Shown: positions 25,397 to 34,812, counted from the stretch's first letter. The stretch is 64,000 nt of DNA from Furfurilactobacillus curtus (GCF_045862785.1 NZ_BQXO01000001.1:310001-374000); one strand, 5' to 3'. Program-made: numbers and translations. Notes: generated by a model not told the origin, from the letters alone.

Positions 25397-25505
25397 GCTG
25401 AAAACCTCTTTCTCATATGTGCATATTTTTAAACGACTTAAGCGGATACAATTTGTATTGTAGGCTACTTTATTAAACATGTCACCTAACAGTCAGAAGA
25501 ATCAA

Positions 25506-25540
25506 AAGCAGCTGTTCGTCAAAAGGCGAGCAGCTGCTTG
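25506..25540 (-). terminator. Intrinsic terminator of topA
   Basis: On the minus strand AAGCAGCTGCTCGCC pairs with GACGAACAGCTGCTT with one mismatch around a TTTT loop, followed by TTGATT. It separates topA from trmFO. Confidence 0.7.
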
Positions 25541-25565
25541 ATTAAGCCAACATATTTGATGGTGC

Positions 25566-27656
25566 TTATTTTTGCACAGCTTCTTCATAATCGCCATTTG
25601 GACAAACCACTTGTTTGCCGCCCTTGACCTTCTTTTCAACAAGAAAATGGCCATCTTTAGGACAATCACGACCGATTGGTTTATCCCACGAGACAAAATC
25701 ACAATCCGGGAATCGCGAGCAACCATAGAAGATCCGGTTACGCTTGGATTTACGCTCAATGATCTGCCCTTCATGGCACTTAGGACAAATGACACCAATT
25801 TCTTTAACAATTGCTTTCGTGTTCCGACAATCTGGAAAACGTGAACAAGCAAAGAATTTGCCATAACGGCCCATTTTAACCACCATGGGTGCGCCACAAA
25901 TATCACAATCAAAACCAGCCGGTTCATCTTTGATTTTGATTTTCTCCATGTTGGCTTCAGCTTTTTGAACTTCTGTTGAAAATGGCTTGAAGAATGAATC
26001 GACAACTTTGACCCATTCTTCCGAGCCCTTTTCAATTCCATCCAAACGCTTTTCCAGGCCTGCTGTAAATTCGACGTTTTCAATATCAGGGAAAAAATCA
26101 ACAATAACGTTGTTAACAATCTCACCAAGTTCTGTTGGGACAAAACGGCGTGCATCCAACTTAACGTAATTGCGCCGTTGAATGGTATCCAACGTCGGTG
26201 CGTATGTCGATGGTCGACCAACCCCATTTTCTTCAAGCGCATGAATGAGGTTAGCTTCGGAATAACGTGCCGGTGGTTGAGTAAAGTGTTGTTGGGGGTC
26301 ATTCTTGGTCATCTTGACCGTATCACCAACCTCCAGGTCAGGTAGGACATTGTCTTTATCAGCAGCCTGCTTGTAAACTTTCGCAAATCCAGCAAACTTC
26401 ACTTTTGAACCATTAGCCCGAAATTGAACATCATTTTGATCAATGGTCACGGTCATCGTGTCCGATACTTCTGCCGTCATCTGTGAGGCCACGAATCGAT
26501 TCCAAATTAGCTGATACAAACGGAATTGATCCTTGGTTAAATATTGCTTCATCTCAGCTGGTGTCCGAAAAACGCTAGTGGGGCGAACCGCTTCATGGGC
26601 GTCTTGTGCCCCTTCAGGCAATTTACCCTTAACCGGTTTGACCGCGGCATATTCACCACCAAACTTTTCGTGAATATACTGTGAAGCCTCTTGCTTTGCC
26701 ACATGAGCAATCCGCGTGGAATCAGTCCGCATATAGGTGATTAACCCAACGCTACCGCCTTTACCAATGTTAATTCCTTCATACAGTTGCTGGGCGGCCA
26801 TCATGGTCTTACGAGTTCGATAGTTTAATTGCCGATTGGCAGCCTGCTGCATCGTGGATGTCGTAAATGGTGGCTGTGGCAAACGTCGACGCTCTTTACG
26901 TGTCACGTCCGTTATGTTAAACAGAGCTTTTTGATCAAGTTGTTTTAAAACAGCTTGAACAGCCGCATTGTCTTTTAGATCAGCCTTTTTACCATGAGTT
27001 CCAAAAAAGCTAGCAGCAAACTTTGCCCGACCCTTTGCAAATTCAGAATCAATTGACCAGTACTCTACTGGCTTAAAGGCCTTAATTTCTTCTTCACGTT
27101 TAATAATCAGCGCTAATGCGACACTCTGGACTCGACCCGCAGATAACCCTTTTTTAACCTTTTTCCACAGAATTGGGGAAATGGAATAACCAACCAGGCG
27201 ATCTAACACACGACGCGCCTGCTGAGCATCGACTAGAGCCATATCGATATCCCGCGGCTCCTTAAACGCATTTTTCACGGTGTCTTTAGTGATCTCATTA
27301 AAGACGACTCGATTCTTCTCTTTCGGATCTAGATTTAACAGATGTGATAAGTGCCACGCAATGGCTTCTCCTTCACGATCCGGGTCAGAAGCGAGGTAGA
27401 TACGTTTAGCATTCTTCGCGTCTTTACGTAATTCCTTGATTGTATCGCCTTTACCACGAATAGAAATATAATGCGGTTCATAATTATGATCAACATCGAC
27501 ACCCATCTGAGATTTCGGTAAATCACGAATGTGTCCCTTGCTGGCAACTACTTTATAGTTCCGGCCAAGATACTTTTCAATCGTCTTTGCTTTAGATGGA
27601 GATTCGACGATGACCAAATTTTTTTTAACTTTTGATTTGGTTTTAGACGTCGCCAT
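25566..27656 (-). CDS. topA: DNA topoisomerase I
   Basis: TopA relaxes negative supercoils. The 696-residue type IA enzyme starts with the TOPRIM domain (VIVESPSKAKTIEKYLG, DPDREGEA at 91-98), and the catalytic Tyr308 lies in GLITYMRTDSTRI. The C-terminus has three zinc-ribbon modules: CDICGAPM...CSRFPDC, CPKCHEGQ...CSRFPDC, and a degenerate last one beginning DCPKDGHFLV. GGAGTGG precedes the ATG. It has its own terminator and stands downstream of dprA, as in related genomes. Confidence 0.97.
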   Translation of the reverse strand: MATSKTKSKVKKNLVIVESPSKAKTIEKYLGRNYKVVASKGHIRDLPKSQMGVDVDHNYEPHYISIRGKGDTIKELRKDAKNAKRIYLASDPDREGEAIAWHLSHLLNLDPKEKNRVVFNEITKDTVKNAFKEPRDIDMALVDAQQARRVLDRLVGYSISPILWKKVKKGLSAGRVQSVALALIIKREEEIKAFKPVEYWSIDSEFAKGRAKFAASFFGTHGKKADLKDNAAVQAVLKQLDQKALFNITDVTRKERRRLPQPPFTTSTMQQAANRQLNYRTRKTMMAAQQLYEGINIGKGGSVGLITYMRTDSTRIAHVAKQEASQYIHEKFGGEYAAVKPVKGKLPEGAQDAHEAVRPTSVFRTPAEMKQYLTKDQFRLYQLIWNRFVASQMTAEVSDTMTVTIDQNDVQFRANGSKVKFAGFAKVYKQAADKDNVLPDLEVGDTVKMTKNDPQQHFTQPPARYSEANLIHALEENGVGRPSTYAPTLDTIQRRNYVKLDARRFVPTELGEIVNNVIVDFFPDIENVEFTAGLEKRLDGIEKGSEEWVKVVDSFFKPFSTEVQKAEANMEKIKIKDEPAGFDCDICGAPMVVKMGRYGKFFACSRFPDCRNTKAIVKEIGVICPKCHEGQIIERKSKRNRIFYGCSRFPDCDFVSWDKPIGRDCPKDGHFLVEKKVKGGKQVVCPNGDYEEAVQK

Positions 27657-27890
27657 TAGGCCACTCCTTTTTAAAATTCATTTATGAATCATGACTACTT
27701 CTTCAGTCTATTTGACGTGCTTTTACAGTCAAATCTAAATCACCATACGTCACCGACCTAACTTCTGTCAAGAATTTCAGAATGGCCAGAACTAAATTTT
27801 AAGTGAAATCATGCCATAGTTTTGCAAATTAAGTCAAAAATTTTATTCTATTTTTCTTCTATATTATTGGTGAATTTACTTCATCGTCAT

Positions 27891-28778
27891 TCACTCATCA
27901 CGTAGCTCAGCCATTAATTCAGTGGCAGTTGTAATCGGGGTGGCTCCAGCTGAAATCAACGCATTACAACCTTGCGAGAGTGGATCGGTGATACGGCCAG
28001 GGACGGCTAATACATTGCGATTTTCTTGCAACGCAATGTTGGCCGTAATCAGGCTGCCCGAATGTTGCGCTGCCTCCGTCACTAATACAGCCTGGGATAA
28101 ACCAGCAATGATTCGGTTGCGCTCAGGAAACCGAAATCTAGCTGGCGGTGTGCCAAGTGGGTATTCACTTATTACCAGTTGATGGGTCATTAATTCGGCC
28201 TGTAATGATTGATGTGCAGCTGGATAAGTCACATCTAAGCCGGTGCCGATCACTGCCACTGTGCTAGTTTCATATTGAATCGCCAACTGATGACTAAACG
28301 CGTCAACTCCTGATGCTAAACCAGAAATAATTGGCGGATGTGTTTGCTTGGTTAACAATGGTGGCAGTAGTCTTTTTAATGCCAAACGCGAATAAGCAGT
28401 CGCTTTTCTGGCGCCCACCACGGCTAGGCCAGCGCAAGACGTTAATTGCCAATTTCCGCGACTAAATAAAACCAATGGCGCCGCATACAATTCACGTAAA
28501 AACGGCGGATAATCAGGATCTAAAATTGTTGTGATTTTGCTGGTTGCTTGGTTAAGATCAATTTGATTAGCAAGCTTAACTGATTGCCAAAAGATCTGGG
28601 CTTGATGAAAATCATCAGTTGACCAATCTAAAACTTCAGCCACTCGAGCCAAAGTTAGCCTTGTATCGATATGTGAACGTAAGTAGGCCCATAATTGACG
28701 CCGTTTGGCTAAACCAATGCCGGGTAAAAAATGAAATTTAACGAGAAAATCACGATTTGAAGCAAATGGATCGTTCAT
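27891..28778 (-). CDS. dprA: DNA-processing protein DprA
   Basis: DprA binds single-stranded DNA entering by transformation and loads RecA. The 295-residue protein has an N-terminal helical domain and the Rossmann-like DprA core: VVGARKAT, ISGLASGVDAFSHQLA, VIGTGLDVTYPAAHQ, SEYPLGTPPARFRFPERNR in two parts and ALVTEAAQHSGSLITAN. No C-terminal DML1 winged helix is obvious. A GGTGG site lies 11 bases before the ATG. Other competence genes are not in this window. It follows rnhB, after a terminator. Confidence 0.95.
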   Translation of the reverse strand: MNDPFASNRDFLVKFHFLPGIGLAKRRQLWAYLRSHIDTRLTLARVAEVLDWSTDDFHQAQIFWQSVKLANQIDLNQATSKITTILDPDYPPFLRELYAAPLVLFSRGNWQLTSCAGLAVVGARKATAYSRLALKRLLPPLLTKQTHPPIISGLASGVDAFSHQLAIQYETSTVAVIGTGLDVTYPAAHQSLQAELMTHQLVISEYPLGTPPARFRFPERNRIIAGLSQAVLVTEAAQHSGSLITANIALQENRNVLAVPGRITDPLSQGCNALISAGATPITTATELMAELRDE

Positions 28779-28844
28779 TATTTTCGAACCACCAACTCTT
28801 GAATTCAGCCGATCGCTGTATCAAAACATACGTTAAACCACCTA

Positions 28845-28897
28845 AAAAAAATCAAAAAAAAACAAATAAGACTGACCTTTCAACGATTGTCAGTCTT
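28845..28897 (-). terminator. Intrinsic terminator of rnhB
   Basis: On the minus strand AAGACTGAC pairs perfectly with GTCAGTCTT, followed after a few bases by a run of nine T. It ends the rbgA-rnhB transcript before dprA. Confidence 0.85.
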
Positions 28898-28918
28898 AAC
28901 TGAATTTTATTCGACTTG

Positions 28919-29710
28919 CTACCGCAAGGCTTTGGCAACTGGACTAAAGGAACGACGATGAATTGGCGTTACACCAAGATCATCGATCGCCTGTAAATGC
29001 GCTTTAGTCCCATAGCCATCATTTTGTTGGAAATGATAACCAGGATAAACGCGATCATATAAAGACATCAAATGATCGCGATAAACTTTGGCCACGATGC
29101 TGGCCGCACCAATGCTGACAGAACGGGCATCACCTTTGATCAACTTTTCTTGTGGGATTGGCACATCGATTTGCATGGCATCAATCAATAATTGATCTGG
29201 CGTCTGTGCTAATGACAACACAGCATCTCGCATAGCGACACGTGTTGCCTGATAAATATTTAACTCATCAATTTTTTGGGGTGAAGCTACGCCAATACTG
29301 ACCTGACGACACTGCGCTAAAATCTGCGGATATAAGACTTCACGGGTTGCTGCCGATAATTGTTTAGAGTCATTGACAGCAGTTAAATTAAAATCAGTCG
29401 GTAATTCAATCGCGCACGTTACAACGGGGCCGGCCAGTGGTCCACGACCAACTTCGTCAATACCGACGACATGCTGACGCCCTTTAGACCAAGCCATCCG
29501 TTCCAATAACCAGTGCTCTTCGAACTGCGTCTGCGCTTGAATTGTCATTTCCAGCCGGTGTTTGGTGACCGTTAAATAACGTTGAACACCTTTACGAGGA
29601 TCTTGATATAATGCTACCAACTGCGGATCATCCAGCGCCGTAATCTGGTCTAGCTGTGCTTTAATTTGGGCGATTGTCTTGTGTTTATCGGTTTCCGAGT
29701 CACTCATCAT
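28919..29710 (-). CDS. rnhB: Ribonuclease HII
   Basis: RNase HII removes ribonucleotides from DNA and RNA primers in hybrids. The 263-residue protein has an N-terminal extension of about 75 residues and the catalytic motif VVGIDEVGRGPLAGPVV with the Asp-Glu pair, then a later Asp in LLIDAM and KGDARSVSIGAASIVAKVYRD in parts. The gene overlaps the end of rbgA by 11 bases. AAGGAG lies six bases before the first ATG and nine before a second one at 29707, so either may be used. The pair rbgA-rnhB is a common operon. Confidence 0.96.
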   Translation of the reverse strand: MMSDSETDKHKTIAQIKAQLDQITALDDPQLVALYQDPRKGVQRYLTVTKHRLEMTIQAQTQFEEHWLLERMAWSKGRQHVVGIDEVGRGPLAGPVVTCAIELPTDFNLTAVNDSKQLSAATREVLYPQILAQCRQVSIGVASPQKIDELNIYQATRVAMRDAVLSLAQTPDQLLIDAMQIDVPIPQEKLIKGDARSVSIGAASIVAKVYRDHLMSLYDRVYPGYHFQQNDGYGTKAHLQAIDDLGVTPIHRRSFSPVAKALR

Positions 29711-30572
29711 CTGCGGCTCCTTGTGTCATTGTTGGTACTGTATCAAATGTAAACCGACCAATTTTTCCCTTTCGCAAATCAAAAATAAGTCGTTCACTGC
29801 CGCGATCGTAATCATCTTTAAATCCGAGACGGTGGGTGATGGCGAGCAAAACATCAACATTTGTCGCGTCAAGTTCCTGGGTACTTAAATGATACCGATC
29901 AGTTAAACGAGTCAACTGATCTTGAGAGCGCATAAATTCAATTGCCGTCAAGGCAATATCATCCTTAGCAAATAATGCATCCTTAATTGCTCCGGTTAAG
30001 GCTAATTTTTGTCCCACTTGCGGGTCCTCAAATTTAGGCCATAAAATTCCTGGAGTATCCAACAGTTGCAAGTCATTGCCCGCCTTTAGCCATTGCTGCT
30101 TTTTGGTCACACCGGGACGATCGCCAGTAATCGCCACTTTTTTATTAACTAATCGATTGAGCAACGTGGATTTACCAACGTTGGGGATGCCAGCAACCAC
30201 GGCACGGATGACCCGTGATTGAATCCCTTTTTCGGCGGCATGTGCTTGCTGAACTTTCAAAACTTGACGCGCCGCTTTAGTGAGGTCACCAACCAATTTA
30301 CGATCGTTGACATCGACAGCTATCGCAGGTTGGTGATGCGCTTGATAATAACGCAGCCAGGCTGCTGTCTGACGTGGATCAGCCAAATCGCTTTTTTCTA
30401 AAATTAATAACCGCGGTTTATTAGCTACGATCTCGTCTAGCTCCGGATTTCTAGAAGATTCTGGAATCCGTGCATCGACTAATTCAAACACGATGTCGAT
30501 GACTTTTAAATTTTCTCGTAGTTGTCGAAGGGCTTTGGCCATATGACCAGGGAACCACTGAATCTGCGCCAT
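29700..30572 (-). CDS. rbgA: Ribosome biogenesis GTPase RbgA (YlqF)
   Basis: RbgA is a circularly permuted GTPase needed for late 50S assembly. The 290-residue protein carries the motifs in the permuted order: G4 near residue 59, G1 GIPNVGKST at 128-136, G2 around GVTKKQQ, and G3 DTPG at 172-175, then an ANTAR-like C-terminal domain. The G4 reads EKSD at 59-62 instead of the expected NKxD, which is unusual (see findings). The N-terminal QWFPGHMAKA is typical. The start is the ATG after AGGTG; a GTG directly upstream is also possible. rnhB follows with an overlap. Confidence 0.95.
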   Translation of the reverse strand: MAQIQWFPGHMAKALRQLRENLKVIDIVFELVDARIPESSRNPELDEIVANKPRLLILEKSDLADPRQTAAWLRYYQAHHQPAIAVDVNDRKLVGDLTKAARQVLKVQQAHAAEKGIQSRVIRAVVAGIPNVGKSTLLNRLVNKKVAITGDRPGVTKKQQWLKAGNDLQLLDTPGILWPKFEDPQVGQKLALTGAIKDALFAKDDIALTAIEFMRSQDQLTRLTDRYHLSTQELDATNVDVLLAITHRLGFKDDYDRGSERLIFDLRKGKIGRFTFDTVPTMTQGAADDE

Positions 30573-30593
30573 CACTGCACCTACTTTCCCTCT

Positions 30594-30815
30594 TTACATT
30601 TCCGACTCTAAGTATTGATGCCACGCATCATCAAACACATCCATACTTGGTAAATAATTACCATTTAATTCAAAATATCGTGATAAATCATCAAAATTCG
30701 TTGCTTGTTTTGGAAATGCTTGATCTAAAAACGCATTATTGGCAAATTGGGCAACAGGCTCATAACTGGATGGATTTCTTTTCGTCATCAAGAACTGATA
30801 AAAGCTACGTCGCAT
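30594..30815 (-). CDS. YozE family protein (UPF0346)
   Basis: The product is a short cytosolic protein of 73 residues with the family marks MRRSFYQFLMTKRNP, FANNAFLDQAFPKQ and the ending YLPSMDVFDDAWHQYL. An in-frame upstream codon would add 32 residues, but AAAGGAG lies five bases before the ATG used here and the family length matches. The fold is a small helical domain; function is unknown. It lies between ypmS and rbgA, as in other Firmicutes. Confidence 0.92.
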   Translation of the reverse strand: MRRSFYQFLMTKRNPSSYEPVAQFANNAFLDQAFPKQATNFDDLSRYFELNGNYLPSMDVFDDAWHQYLESEM

Positions 30816-30840
30816 GAAAACTCCTTTCATGAAAAAATTG

Positions 30841-31476
30841 TTACTTAACCTCTTTATTAAAAGCTGCTTGTGGAATGCCCGCTTTAAAGATATACGTACC
30901 ACTATTAACATCCAATGTTTCAGCGCGGACAGTTAGCGATCGTTTAGGTCCGATTTTACCTAAATCAAGGTTGACCGTATTGTTTTTGGCATCAGCAGTG
31001 ACACCCTTAGGAAATTGGTAATGGCGCGCCACAAATGTCATCACGAAATGAACCGGTAAAGGCAATCGACCTATGGCCATCCTTGTGGCATGCAACTTAA
31101 TGTTGCCTTGCTTTGTGACCGTTGGATCCATAATCAAACCATACGTCAGATTAGCCCCCAGAAATTTGGTTTTTCCATATAACATCGCGTGTTTGTTAAT
31201 AACAAATCGGTAATTGTACTTGTTATTCTTAGTATGGTTAATGTAATAATCGGCCAACGCATTCACCTGTTTGGTATTCAATTGTACCTGAAATGTTGCG
31301 TTAGATTGCTGGACTGGTTGTGTAACTTCCACTGGTTGGGAAATTGGGGCCGTCGCTTCAAAACCAACCCATAAACCAATGATGATCATCAATCCCGCCA
31401 GAATCAAAGTTGCTGTGCGCCAACCGTTATGCGAATGTGTTTTTTGGGGTGACGCTTGTTGACTTCTTTGTGCCAC
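30841..31476 (-). CDS. YpmS family protein (DUF2140)
   Basis: The 211-residue protein has a short basic N-terminus, one transmembrane helix at about residues 22-40 and an extracytoplasmic domain of the DUF2140 type, with QVQLNTKQVNALADYYI and the C-terminal GTYIFKAGIPQ. AAAGGAG lies eight bases before a GTG start. The gene follows the SGNH hydrolase gene by 18 bases; the same ypmR-ypmS pairing is known in Bacillus. The role is unknown, presumed envelope-related. Confidence 0.88.
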   Translation of the reverse strand: MAQRSQQASPQKTHSHNGWRTATLILAGLMIIIGLWVGFEATAPISQPVEVTQPVQQSNATFQVQLNTKQVNALADYYINHTKNNKYNYRFVINKHAMLYGKTKFLGANLTYGLIMDPTVTKQGNIKLHATRMAIGRLPLPVHFVMTFVARHYQFPKGVTADAKNNTVNLDLGKIGPKRSLTVRAETLDVNSGTYIFKAGIPQAAFNKEVK

Positions 31477-31494
31477 GTGAGACTCTCCTTTATT

Positions 31495-32442
31495 TTATGG
31501 GCGCCATTGTTGATGCTGCTGCATTGTTTTATACAATACGTTGGTCATTTGTGTATAACCGGTGTAATTTGGATGAAAATGATCTGCTGGTGACAGATAT
31601 TTATTCAATTCGCCATCTGGATTCGTCATCAGCGATTTTTCAACCGTTTGACCATTAACACCATTCTTATTCACTTGTGCATCTTTGGTTGCAAGGGCGG
31701 CGCGCTTCTCGACCGTATCAAATTGTCCGTAAGACAAGCGCTGGTTAATGTCCATAAAATACAACCGGGCAAACGGCTTACCAACTGATTTTGTCGTTTG
31801 ATTAAATTCGTTGATATAAACATTGAGCTGCGGCACGTTCGCAAAGTAAACATACACTGGATTGTAGATACTAAACAAAAAGATCGGAGCGGTTGGATTT
31901 AACGATCGAACCTGCGTCAGCAGACTGGTCAATTTAGCAGCATAAGTCCGCTGTGTATTGGCGACTGCAGTATCCATTTTTGCGATGCTAGTTGAGCCAT
32001 CAGCTGTCGCTGCTTGAAAGCCTTGCATCAGGTCGTTACCGCCCACCGTCATCACGATCGCATCAGCAGATTTTACCTTCTTCTGCATTGCACTGGAAGC
32101 CGTTAAACGGGCCTGAATTTGGTCCGAGCGATCGCCGGCCTTACCATAGTTACTAGTTGTCACCGCTAAATGGTCTTTTTTAATGAGTTGTTGTCGAATT
32201 TGCCCAACATAACCACCTTGTTTACGTTGATCGCCAACTCCTTGGGTTAATGAATCGCCTAAAGCAACTAAACGAACTGATTTGGACTTAGCCGGTCGTT
32301 TACGAATCTTTTTCATTGTTGAAGGACGTGTCTGTGCATTAATCGAAACTTGGTTACTCTGAAATAGCCACCAAGACGCTAAACCCGCCACCGCCGTTGC
32401 AACAACTAGTAATGTGGTAATTAAGATTTTAAATCGTTTCAT
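31495..32442 (-). CDS. SGNH/GDSL hydrolase, YpmR-like
   Basis: The 315-residue protein has a signal anchor (residues 5-27) and an SGNH esterase domain: GDSLTQG with Ser64, a G in block II, GGNDL, and the catalytic pair DHFHPN near the C-terminus. It would act outside the membrane on an ester substrate such as a lipid or an acetylated wall polymer; the actual substrate is unknown. It starts a probable three-gene unit with ypmS and yozE. A terminator upstream separates it from degV. Confidence 0.9.
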   Translation of the reverse strand: MKRFKILITTLLVVATAVAGLASWWLFQSNQVSINAQTRPSTMKKIRKRPAKSKSVRLVALGDSLTQGVGDQRKQGGYVGQIRQQLIKKDHLAVTTSNYGKAGDRSDQIQARLTASSAMQKKVKSADAIVMTVGGNDLMQGFQAATADGSTSIAKMDTAVANTQRTYAAKLTSLLTQVRSLNPTAPIFLFSIYNPVYVYFANVPQLNVYINEFNQTTKSVGKPFARLYFMDINQRLSYGQFDTVEKRAALATKDAQVNKNGVNGQTVEKSLMTNPDGELNKYLSPADHFHPNYTGYTQMTNVLYKTMQQHQQWRP

Positions 32443-32470
32443 AAATACCCTCCCGCCAGCGGTTGTTTTA

Positions 32471-32518
32471 AAAAAGGTTAAGCCCTGACCGCTAGTGATT
32501 CACGATCTCGCTCAACCT
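32471..32518 (-). terminator. Intrinsic terminator of degV
   Basis: On the minus strand AGGTTGAGC pairs over nine positions with GCTTAACCT around a long loop, followed by TTTTTT. Confidence 0.65.
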
Positions 32519-32560
32519 CTTGAATCATGTTAAGTTTGTTTGCGCCAGAATTTCTGCCGA

Positions 32561-33403
32561 TTAATCAGTATAATACATCAGCGCGAAAGCCCCTTGACCA
32601 GCATGGGTTGAAATAATCGAGGCCGTTTGACGAACCACAATTGGCACATCTGGAAAGAGTTGTCTAACATGCTCGGCAATTTGATTAGCCGTGTCCGGCG
32701 CACCCGCATGAGAGATCCCGACACTGGCGACATGTCCAGCCGCCTGCATATCGGCATACGCTTCGTTTAAAAATTTGGTGATCGTTTTCATACCCCGGCC
32801 TTTTGTCGTTACTTCAATTTGGCCTTTGATGACTTCCAGGCCTACTTTAATATTTAATAAGTTAGAGACCAAACCAACAGCCCGACTGATGCGACCACCA
32901 GCAACTAAATTATCCAACTTAATCACGCCCATGAATAGCCGTGAATGATCACGAACGTTGACTGTTTCCGAAATGACCTCATCCAGACTGGCACCAGTAG
33001 CTGCTAATTTAGCCGCGGCCAGTACCTGAAAAGCTAAACCGCGGTCTGTCGTTTGTGAGTCGAGCACGGTTACGTCGCTACTAGAAAGCTGGGCAGCCTG
33101 CCGAGCGGCCTCCACTGTACCAGAAATAGAGGCCATCATATTGATGCTTAAAACTGGTGATCCATCTGCTCCCAATTGATCAAATACTTCCACGAAGCGA
33201 CCTAATGGCGGTTGACTAGTTTTTGGTAACGCTTTAGCAGCGACCATTTTCGTCATAAACTCTTCATTAGTGATCGTCTCTCGTTCTACATAAACGGTAC
33301 CATCGATCATGACTGAGAGTGGGATGATCGCGATATCATACTGGCTGATTTCCGCTTCAGTTAACCCCGCTGAAGAATCAGTAACGATTTTTACATTCGG
33401 CAT
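32561..33403 (-). CDS. DegV family fatty-acid-binding protein
   Basis: The 280-residue protein binds a fatty acid and may deliver it to the fatty acid kinase pathway (FakB-type). It has VKIVTDSSAGL near the start, the SQPPLGRF stretch with the conserved serine-proline part, SINMMASISGTVEAA in the binding site, and GGRISRAVG near residue 180. The start is uncertain: the ATG used here gives the usual N-terminus, but GGGAG lies five bases before a GTG at 33418. It has its own promoter and terminator. Confidence 0.92.
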   Translation of the reverse strand: MPNVKIVTDSSAGLTEAEISQYDIAIIPLSVMIDGTVYVERETITNEEFMTKMVAAKALPKTSQPPLGRFVEVFDQLGADGSPVLSINMMASISGTVEAARQAAQLSSSDVTVLDSQTTDRGLAFQVLAAAKLAATGASLDEVISETVNVRDHSRLFMGVIKLDNLVAGGRISRAVGLVSNLLNIKVGLEVIKGQIEVTTKGRGMKTITKFLNEAYADMQAAGHVASVGISHAGAPDTANQIAEHVRQLFPDVPIVVRQTASIISTHAGQGAFALMYYTD

Positions 33404-33490
33404 AACAATTAATCCCACGCTTTCTCCCTGCAATCTTCACTGTATTCCATGCCGTGCTACAATGAAAACTACGAAACAATTAGTACGATC

Positions 33491-33519
33491 AGTATACCAA
33501 ATTTTCTGACACTTTTCAG
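33491..33519 (-). promoter_or_regulatory. Promoter of degV
   Basis: On the minus strand CTGAAA and TATACT are 17 bases apart, with TGG before the -10 hexamer (extended -10). The predicted leader is about 80 bases. Confidence 0.55.
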
Positions 33520-33593
33520 ACTTCTCACATTTTATGGGTTATCTTTGACATTTCACAAGAAAATAAAACGCATCAATTTTTTGGAGGCAACTT

Positions 33594-34238
33594 ATGGAAC
33601 ACCCTGTACATTCACGTGCCTATGAAATCGTAAATGAAATTTTTAATGCGACCACTCACGGTATCGGCTTCGGCTTAGCCATTGCTGGTCTCGTTATTTT
33701 AGTCGTTCGTGCTGTTCATACCGGTTCATCCTTACGTGTGACAACCTTTGCCATTTATGGCAGTATTCTTGTCTTGTTCTATTTAGCCTCTACCCTGTTT
33801 CACGCCTTGATTTTTACTCGCGCCAAACACCTCTTTCAAATTTTCGACCATAGTGCAATCTATCTACTCATCGCAGGCACTTATACCCCTTATTGCCTGC
33901 TAGTAATTGGTGGTGCTAAGGGTTGGTGGATTCTCAGTGTGATTGTCCTGATGGCTATCTGTGGCGTCATCTACAAAGCACTGTGGCTAGGCCGCTATAA
34001 CGTTATTTCAACCGTCATTTACGTGGTCATGGGCTGGATGTGCGCCCTTGCCTTTCCCCAACTCTATCATGGTTTAGGCCCGACCGGATTCTGGTTATTA
34101 GTCAGTGGCGGCGTTGCATTTACCGTTGGCGCTATCATTTATAGTTTTCAAGACATTCCGTTCGGACATGTGATCTGGCACCTGTTCGTGATGCTGGGAA
34201 CCATTTTAATGTATTTCTCAGTTTTGTTATATGCATAG
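33594..34238 (+). CDS. Hemolysin III family membrane protein (TrhA/YqfA-like)
   Basis: The 214-residue protein has seven predicted transmembrane segments and the PAQR-like metal motifs: Ser-x3-His in STLFHALIF, FDHSAIYLLIAGTYTP, and a C-terminal GHVIWHLFV. The family is thought to bind zinc; some members regulate membrane energetics, and a hydrolase activity has been suggested for PAQR relatives. The hemolysin name is historical. TTGGAGG lies before the ATG. It is divergent from degV and converges on folA. Confidence 0.92.
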   Translation: MEHPVHSRAYEIVNEIFNATTHGIGFGLAIAGLVILVVRAVHTGSSLRVTTFAIYGSILVLFYLASTLFHALIFTRAKHLFQIFDHSAIYLLIAGTYTPYCLLVIGGAKGWWILSVIVLMAICGVIYKALWLGRYNVISTVIYVVMGWMCALAFPQLYHGLGPTGFWLLVSGGVAFTVGAIIYSFQDIPFGHVIWHLFVMLGTILMYFSVLLYA

Positions 34239-34250
34239 TCGTCAACGTCA

Positions 34251-34291
34251 AACGCCCGCACCAATGTCTTATTTGCATTGGCGCGGGCGTT
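34251..34291. terminator. Long hairpin between the hemolysin III gene and folA
   Basis: AACGCCCGC and CCAATG pair with CATTGG and GCGGGCGTT with one mismatch around a nine-base loop. T-runs are short on both sides. It sits between convergent genes and probably ends both transcripts. Confidence 0.65.
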
Positions 34292-34309
34292 ACCGATTCA
34301 GGTTTAGAA

Positions 34310-34795
34310 TTAAATGCGTTCATAAGTTTCAAACCGATATGGCCAAACGTTCTGATCGTCCACTGGATGGACATCCACGTTTGTTAAATGCCAATCAGCA
34401 GCATCAATCGTTGGCATTTTGGTATCACCACTAAAGGATGCATCAATGCGGGTAACGAGTAAACGATCCGCTTGTGGCATCAGGGCTTGGTATAGTCGGA
34501 CACCGCCGATAACAAACAATTGCTCATTGTGATGCTGTCGCAAGTATTGCTTCAACATGGCTAGGTTACGCATCAAAAGCACGCCAGCTGGCGCCGATAA
34601 CGTCGCTGAAAGCACCACATTGGTCCGTTTTGGCAGTGGCCGGCCAATTGATAAAAAGGTTTGTTTACCCATAATCACAGTCTGACCAGTTGTTTGCTGG
34701 CGGAAAAATCGTGCGTCAGCGGGTAAATGCCAAGGCAACTTACCTTGGTTTCCAATCACGTGGTTTTCATCTTCGGCCCAAATTAATGTTAACAT
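34310..34795 (-). CDS. folA: Dihydrofolate reductase
   Basis: FolA reduces dihydrofolate to tetrahydrofolate with NADPH. The 161-residue protein shows IWAEDENHVIGNQGKLPWHL in the N-terminal half, the acidic active-site residue in LPADARFF (Asp27), VIMGKQTF and FVIGGVRLYQAL. Length is normal. It follows thyA by 17 bases, so the two enzymes that respectively consume and regenerate reduced folate are co-expressed, the last genes of the cca-uup-thyA-folA group. Confidence 0.97.
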   Translation of the reverse strand: MLTLIWAEDENHVIGNQGKLPWHLPADARFFRQQTTGQTVIMGKQTFLSIGRPLPKRTNVVLSATLSAPAGVLLMRNLAMLKQYLRQHHNEQLFVIGGVRLYQALMPQADRLLVTRIDASFSGDTKMPTIDAADWHLTNVDVHPVDDQNVWPYRFETYERI

Positions 34796-34812
34796 TGCCC
34801 CGCCTCCTTGCT

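Noticed and set aside
25502..26302. Long open frame of 266 codons antisense-frame to topA
   Set aside because: It lies on the same strand as topA in another frame, has no ribosome site and a low-complexity basic composition, and topA is unmistakable over the same bases.
30816..30911. N-terminal extension of the YozE protein
   Set aside because: The added residues overlap the ypmS end, and the AAAGGAG site and family length both support the ATG at 30815.
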